DNA of 64,000 nucleotides. Origin: Flavobacteriales bacterium (GTDB lineage: Bacteria; Bacteroidota; Bacteroidia; Flavobacteriales_F; PHOS-HE28). Under the pieces are notes generated by a model, which was given only the letters and a program-made list of their open reading frames with translations, ran no database searches and was not told where the DNA came from. Position 1 is the first letter of the stretch, and the number at the start of each line of letters is the position of its first letter. A program made the translations under genes and the position numbers. Location: NCBI GenBank assembly GCA_019638085.1, contig JAHBUL010000019.1:1-64000 (forward strand), read 5' to 3'. Of this stretch, positions 60,631-64,000 are shown piece after piece.

Positions 60631-61074
60631 ATGAAGAACATACTCGTTCCCTTGGACCTTAACGCGGAAACAGATCGCGTTCTTGATCGTGCCACTCAGA
60701 TAGCACAAGCCTTCGGTGCGAAGCTCTGGCTGCTTCATGTAGCTGCACCCGATCCCGATTTTGTCGGCTATGAGGCCGGCCCCCAGTACATCCGCGATGT
60801 GCGTGCTGAAACCTTGAAGGAAGAGCGTACCAAGTTGCACCGCATGGTGGCGGAACTGGCCGCCAGCAAACTGGAGGCGCAGCCCATTATGGTGATGGGA
60901 CCCACCGTGGAAACCATATTGGCGGAGGCGGAGCGCCTCCATGCAGACCTGATCGTAATGGGTACCCATGGCAGGCGAGGCTTGGCAAAGGCCTTCCTGG
61001 GGAGCACATCGGATGATGTACTGCGCGCGAACCGTTATTCCGTTCTCATTGTTCCCCCTCCTGTAACCACATGA
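60631..61074 (+). CDS. Universal stress protein (UspA family)
   Basis: 147 residues of a single USP domain: KNILVPLDLNAETD at the start, LWLLHVAAPDPDF near 34-46, and the ATP-binding GTHGRRGLAKAFLGSTSDDV near 110-129 (GxxGx9GS). Complete ATP motif, so it should bind ATP. Cytosolic stress protein. The ATGA overlap with the next gene implies co-translation. Confidence 0.95.
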   Translation: MKNILVPLDLNAETDRVLDRATQIAQAFGAKLWLLHVAAPDPDFVGYEAGPQYIRDVRAETLKEERTKLHRMVAELAASKLEAQPIMVMGPTVETILAEAERLHADLIVMGTHGRRGLAKAFLGSTSDDVLRANRYSVLIVPPPVTT

Positions 61075-62201
61075 ACAATACGTACCCGCTGCTTCGTGCA
61101 TTGCCCCTGCTTGCCCTGATCTTTATCGGAGGCGTTTGTAAACCTACCCTGTTTGCCGGCGATCCGCGGATAGAGGATATCAAACTGCCACCCGGGTTCC
61201 ACTTTTCCATCTATGCCGAAAATGTGACCAATGCCAGAGGCATGAGCTTGGGGCCGGACGGTACGGTGTACGTGGGTTCAAGAGGGGAAGGAAGCGTATA
61301 TGCACTCCAGGACCTGGATGGGAATGGTACTGCGGAAACCAAGCACACCATCGCCACCGGACTGAACATGCCTGTTGGCTTGGCATGGCATCAGGGCGAC
61401 CTCTACATCAGTTCGGTGGACCGGATCGTCAAGCTGCCGAGCATTGCTGAGCACCTCACCGATCCTCCTGCGCCGGTCACGATCTACGATAAGTACCCCT
61501 CGGAGAAGCACCACGGCTGGAAGTATATCGCCTTCGGACCCGATGGGAAACTGTACGTGCCGGTGGGTGCACCGTGCAACATCTGCCTCAGCGAGGACAG
61601 CATCTTCGCTACCATCACGCGATTGAATGCGGATGGGACCAACATGGAGATCATCGCGCACGGTGTGCGCAACAGTGTCGGCTTTGATTGGAACCCACGC
61701 GACAGTTCACTCTGGTTCACGGACAATGGCCGGGATATGATGGGTGACGACCAACCGGACGACGAGCTCAACCGCCTGTCATTCGTTGGTGAGCACTTTG
61801 GCTATCCTTTCTGCCACCAAGGGGATATCCTTGACCCCAAATTCGGGAAGGATATGGATTGTGGGGACTACACCGCGCCCAAAGCGCGTCTAGGTCCCCA
61901 CGTAGCCGCATTGGGCATGAAGTTCTACAAGGGTAACATGTTCCCTGAAAAATACCGGGGGGCCATATTCATCGCGGAGCATGGCAGTTGGAACCGGACC
62001 AAACCCATCGGTTACCGGCTTTCGGTGGCATGGCCTAAAGAGGATGGCACTGCCCGCACGGAGATCTTTGCGGAAGGATGGCTGCAGGGCAACTCGGCGT
62101 GGGGACGTCCAGTGGATGTGCTGGAACTACCCGATGGCTCGCTTCTGTTGAGCGACGATTCCGCCGACCTGATCTACCGGATCACGTACAAGGAGCAATA
62201 G
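61071..62201 (+). CDS. PQQ-type sugar/sorbosone dehydrogenase family beta-propeller
   Basis: 376 residues. N-terminal signal (PLLRALPLLALIFIGG) with GGVC at 20-23 as a weak lipobox. The mature part is a six-bladed propeller of the GDH-B/sorbosone dehydrogenase family: KLPPGFHFSIYAENVTNARG near 38-57, YVGSRGEGSVYALQD, LYVPVGAPCNICLSED, HGVRNSVGFDWNPRD and FTDNGRDMMGDDQPDDELN. Probably periplasmic; PQQ use is inferred from the family. It overlaps the USP gene by 4 bases. Confidence 0.85.
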   Translation: MNNTYPLLRALPLLALIFIGGVCKPTLFAGDPRIEDIKLPPGFHFSIYAENVTNARGMSLGPDGTVYVGSRGEGSVYALQDLDGNGTAETKHTIATGLNMPVGLAWHQGDLYISSVDRIVKLPSIAEHLTDPPAPVTIYDKYPSEKHHGWKYIAFGPDGKLYVPVGAPCNICLSEDSIFATITRLNADGTNMEIIAHGVRNSVGFDWNPRDSSLWFTDNGRDMMGDDQPDDELNRLSFVGEHFGYPFCHQGDILDPKFGKDMDCGDYTAPKARLGPHVAALGMKFYKGNMFPEKYRGAIFIAEHGSWNRTKPIGYRLSVAWPKEDGTARTEIFAEGWLQGNSAWGRPVDVLELPDGSLLLSDDSADLIYRITYKEQ

Positions 62202-62270
62202 TTCTTATGGGGCTGGTCGAACAGTTCACCATTATCCATCGTTCCACCTCCGAACCATACGATCGTCCTC

Positions 62271-62762
62271 ATGAAGTACGTGCTCATCTGCTTTGCCCTC
62301 TTGCTCTCCACCGTGCTGAAAGCCCAATCCAGCGGATTTGGGGCCGGCATCATGGTGGGTGAACCCACTGGTGTCTCGGTAAAAGGCTGGCTCTCCGCCG
62401 ACCGGGCGATCGATGGCGGCTTGGCCTGGTCGCTGCGCGGAGCTTCCTACTTCAGCATTCATGCGGATTACCTCTTCCACAACATGGAATTGATCAAGCT
62501 GAACAAAGGCCGTTTGCCACTGTACTACGGCCCCGGCGTCCGCCTGCGTTCCTGGACCGGGGATCGCTACTGGGACCACGGTGGCTGGCATGGCTACGAA
62601 GGAAGCCGTGCTCGATTAGGGGTTCGATTTCCCGTCGGCCTGGACTACCTGCCGGATAATTCACCGGTGGATGTCTTCTTGGAAGTAGCACCCGCTTTGG
62701 ACCTGCTTCCATCCACATCATTCGATATAGGCGCGGCCATCGGCGTGCGCTACTGGTTCTGA
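62271..62762 (+). CDS. Small outer-membrane barrel-like protein
   Basis: 163 residues. Signal peptide (KYVLICFALLLSTVLKAQ). The mature part alternates glycine and aromatic residues (GAGIMVGEPTGVSVKGWLS, FSIHADYLFHNMEL, LYYGPGVRLRS, IGAAIGVRYWF) with the terminal aromatic typical of outer-membrane barrels. Function unknown. Its 3' end overlaps the PAP2 gene on the other strand by 13 bases. Confidence 0.72.
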   Translation: MKYVLICFALLLSTVLKAQSSGFGAGIMVGEPTGVSVKGWLSADRAIDGGLAWSLRGASYFSIHADYLFHNMELIKLNKGRLPLYYGPGVRLRSWTGDRYWDHGGWHGYEGSRARLGVRFPVGLDYLPDNSPVDVFLEVAPALDLLPSTSFDIGAAIGVRYWF

Positions 62763-63400
62763 CGACGGAAGGGCGACCGGTCCAAGCCGCTATTGTGCGC
62801 CCATTTCCCTCGGTACAATGCCCAGTAGACGCCAATGCCGACCAAGCTACCAAGCAACGCTCCCGCCAAAATATCCTCAGTGAAATGCTGTGATAGATAC
62901 ACCCGGGAGTAGGCAAGTATCGCTGCCACCACCGCCAATATCGCGGCTGGCCAAGGTCTTCCGATCACCACGGCCAAGCCTATGCACAGGGAGAATGCCG
63001 CCGTGGTGTGACCGCTCGGGAAGCTCATATAGCGATGTAGTTCCACACCTGCTACAAGGGATAACCCCGGCATTCCTTCGAGGAAGGCCGACGGACGCAC
63101 CACCTGCGGGAAAATCAACTGCTTAAGCAACTGCACCACTACGGCACTGATAATGGATGTGAGACCCACCATCAGGAAGGCGCGCCAACTTTTGCGTAGC
63201 AGGATCAACGCCAGTGCAGCAGTAAGCCAACCACTGGCCAGATCCGTGATGTAAGGAAAGACCAGGTCCATGAACGAACCATGGTACTGGTTCATGGCCA
63301 TATGCAAGGCGAGGTGATCCATGCGCCACACGGCCACGATCGCCGGAAGTGCAATGCCCAAGGCAACGATCATGAAGATCAGGAGACTGCGCTCTCGCAT
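62750..63400 (-). CDS. PAP2 family lipid phosphatase
   Basis: 216 residues with six membrane helices and the three PAP2 catalytic motifs: KQLIFPQVVRP (motif 1), PSGHTT near 129-134 (motif 2) and SRVYLSQHFTEDILAG near 164-179 (motif 3). It should dephosphorylate a lipid such as undecaprenyl pyrophosphate, phosphatidate or phosphatidylglycerophosphate on the periplasmic side. Tail-to-tail overlap with the barrel protein gene. Confidence 0.94.
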   Translation of the reverse strand: MRERSLLIFMIVALGIALPAIVAVWRMDHLALHMAMNQYHGSFMDLVFPYITDLASGWLTAALALILLRKSWRAFLMVGLTSIISAVVVQLLKQLIFPQVVRPSAFLEGMPGLSLVAGVELHRYMSFPSGHTTAAFSLCIGLAVVIGRPWPAAILAVVAAILAYSRVYLSQHFTEDILAGALLGSLVGIGVYWALYRGKWAHNSGLDRSPFRRQNQ

Positions 63401-63463
63401 GGTTCAAATATCGCTTCCGCTTATCGTTCGTGCGCAAAGGGTAGCGGGCATTATGAGCACAAA

Positions 63464-63495
63464 AAAAGGCGCTGGGGAGGTCCACAGCGCCTTTT
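63464..63495 (-). terminator. Terminator of rpmB
   Basis: AAAAGGCGCTG (63464-63474) pairs with CAGCGCCTTTT (63485-63495). Read on the minus strand it ends in a T7 tract. Lies 18 bases after the rpmB stop. Confidence 0.88.
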
Positions 63496-63513
63496 AAGCG
63501 GGTGCAAGAGGTA

Positions 63514-63753
63514 TCAGGCGTTGAGATAGCCCTTCGCTTTTGCCCGCTTGAGTGCTTCGGTGATGCCGATCTTGCTGATGGTACGCATGCCGGCAGCACT
63601 CACCTTCAGGCTAACGGAACGGTTCTCCTCCGGGATGAAATACTTGTGCTCCTGCAAATTGGGAGCGAAGGTGCGGCGGGTCTTCCGGTTGGAATGGCTC
63701 ACTGAGTTGCCGGTGATGACTTTCTTTCCGGTGATCTGGCAGATACGTGACAT
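63514..63753 (-). CDS. rpmB: 50S ribosomal protein L28
   Basis: 79 residues: SRICQITGKKVITGNSVSHS, the diagnostic L28 N-terminus, then NRKTRRTFAPNLQ and ISKIGITEALKRAKAKGYLNA. A structural protein of the large subunit. A variant TACTTTCG box lies at 63774-63781. It is followed at once by a terminator, so rpmG and other usual neighbours are not on this transcript. Confidence 0.98.
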   Translation of the reverse strand: MSRICQITGKKVITGNSVSHSNRKTRRTFAPNLQEHKYFIPEENRSVSLKVSAAGMRTISKIGITEALKRAKAKGYLNA

Positions 63754-63818
63754 GGCTATGCGATTTCGGGCGGCGAAAGTAATGCAAATTCCTGAAAAAG
63801 AGCAATCTCAAAAGGAGT

Positions 63819-64000
63819 TCATTCGGCAGCCGTTGCCCTAACGGGTATCAGCTCCTTCCGCAGCATGTTCAAAGCTGCAATGGCCGAACGGCGGATCACC
63901 AGGTCCCTTGTGCCCATGAACACCCCCTTGCTCGAGGTTACCCCGTTCGGTCCCGCCACGGCGATCCAAACCGTGCCCACGGGCATCTCCGCCGTGCCAC
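63819..64000 (-). CDS. cinA: CinA C-terminal (nicotinamide-nucleotide amidohydrolase) domain, 3' part only
   Basis: Only the last 60 codons are inside the window; the gene continues past the right edge. The translated end (GTAEMPVGTVWIAVAGP, then MGTRDLVIRRSAIAALNMLR) matches the end of CinA/PncC, which deamidates NMN to NaMN. The stop TGA is at 63819-63821. Synteny cinA next to rpmB is usual in Flavobacteriia. Confidence 0.85.
   Translation of the reverse strand, partial: GTAEMPVGTVWIAVAGPNGVTSSKGVFMGTRDLVIRRSAIAALNMLRKELIPVRATAAE

Noticed and set aside
1-64000. CRISPR array, insertion sequence, integron or rRNA
   Set aside because: No regularly spaced repeats, transposase or rRNA-like sequence was seen in reading the window.

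Overview
The window reads as chromosomal DNA of a GC-rich member of the Bacteroidota, probably a Flavobacteriales-type lineage. The signs are type IX secretion (T9SS) C-terminal sorting domains, a fused alpha/beta 2-oxoacid dehydrogenase E1, DUF2141, DUF5723, GWxTD and PD40-OmpA proteins, lipoproteins and AQ-ending signal peptides, and repeated TAnnTTTG promoter boxes with few strong Shine-Dalgarno sequences. Genes are dense on both strands. I see one tRNA, no rRNA, no insertion sequence, no phage block and no CRISPR array.

Layout. 1-5.1 kb: serine operon serC-serA-DUF1015-yggS, then an outer-membrane protein. 5.1-10.2 kb: small basic protein, lipoprotein, kdnB, DoxX-like protein, GNAT-like protein and kdnA; kdnA and kdnB together turn Kdo into 8-amino-Kdo for lipopolysaccharide. 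10.3-16.1 kb: OsmC, SUI1/YciH, DUF4476-like, DUF488, a T9SS cargo protein, a TPR protein and fused E1. 16.3-20.9 kb: LtaS-like transferase with a lipid kinase, MscS channel, nth. 20.9-28.3 kb: small conserved-looking protein, ECF sigma factor, uvrA, ClC channel, DUF58, tRNA-Asp. 28.4-35.3 kb: lipoprotein, DinB-like, then a tightly overlapping chain YwqK/MORN-mnmA-lipoprotein-subtilase-aat-DUF2141. 35.3-38.9 kb: Kdo block with KdsC-like phosphatase, a transaldolase-CBS fusion, kdsA and an FAH-family hydrolase. 39.0-49.8 kb, minus strand: exonuclease, PorE-like protein, 2-oxoacid dehydrogenase E2, GT2/sugar-transferase fusion, recR, metallo-hydrolase, cphA. 50.0-64.0 kb: cphB, the YtxH/holin/AI-2E operon, DUF5723, rlmI, GWxTD, the selenouridine pair mnmH-selD, an AT-hook protein, universal stress protein with a glucose/sorbosone-dehydrogenase-type propeller, a barrel protein, PAP2, rpmB and the 3' end of cinA.

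The most unusual item is the transaldolase-CBS fusion at 36.1-37.1 kb. It sits between the KdsC-like and KdsA genes and carries the paired CBS domains normally found on KdsD, but its SIS isomerase domain is replaced by a transaldolase/fructose-6-phosphate-aldolase fold with altered active-site residues. With kdnA and kdnB elsewhere in the window, this suggests a non-standard route to arabinose 5-phosphate or its regulation, feeding an 8-amino-Kdo lipopolysaccharide. A second theme is the promoter box: at several genes TAnnTTTG ends only 4-7 bases before the start codon, which predicts leaderless or nearly leaderless mRNAs. All family calls come from reading the sequence; no database search was run.
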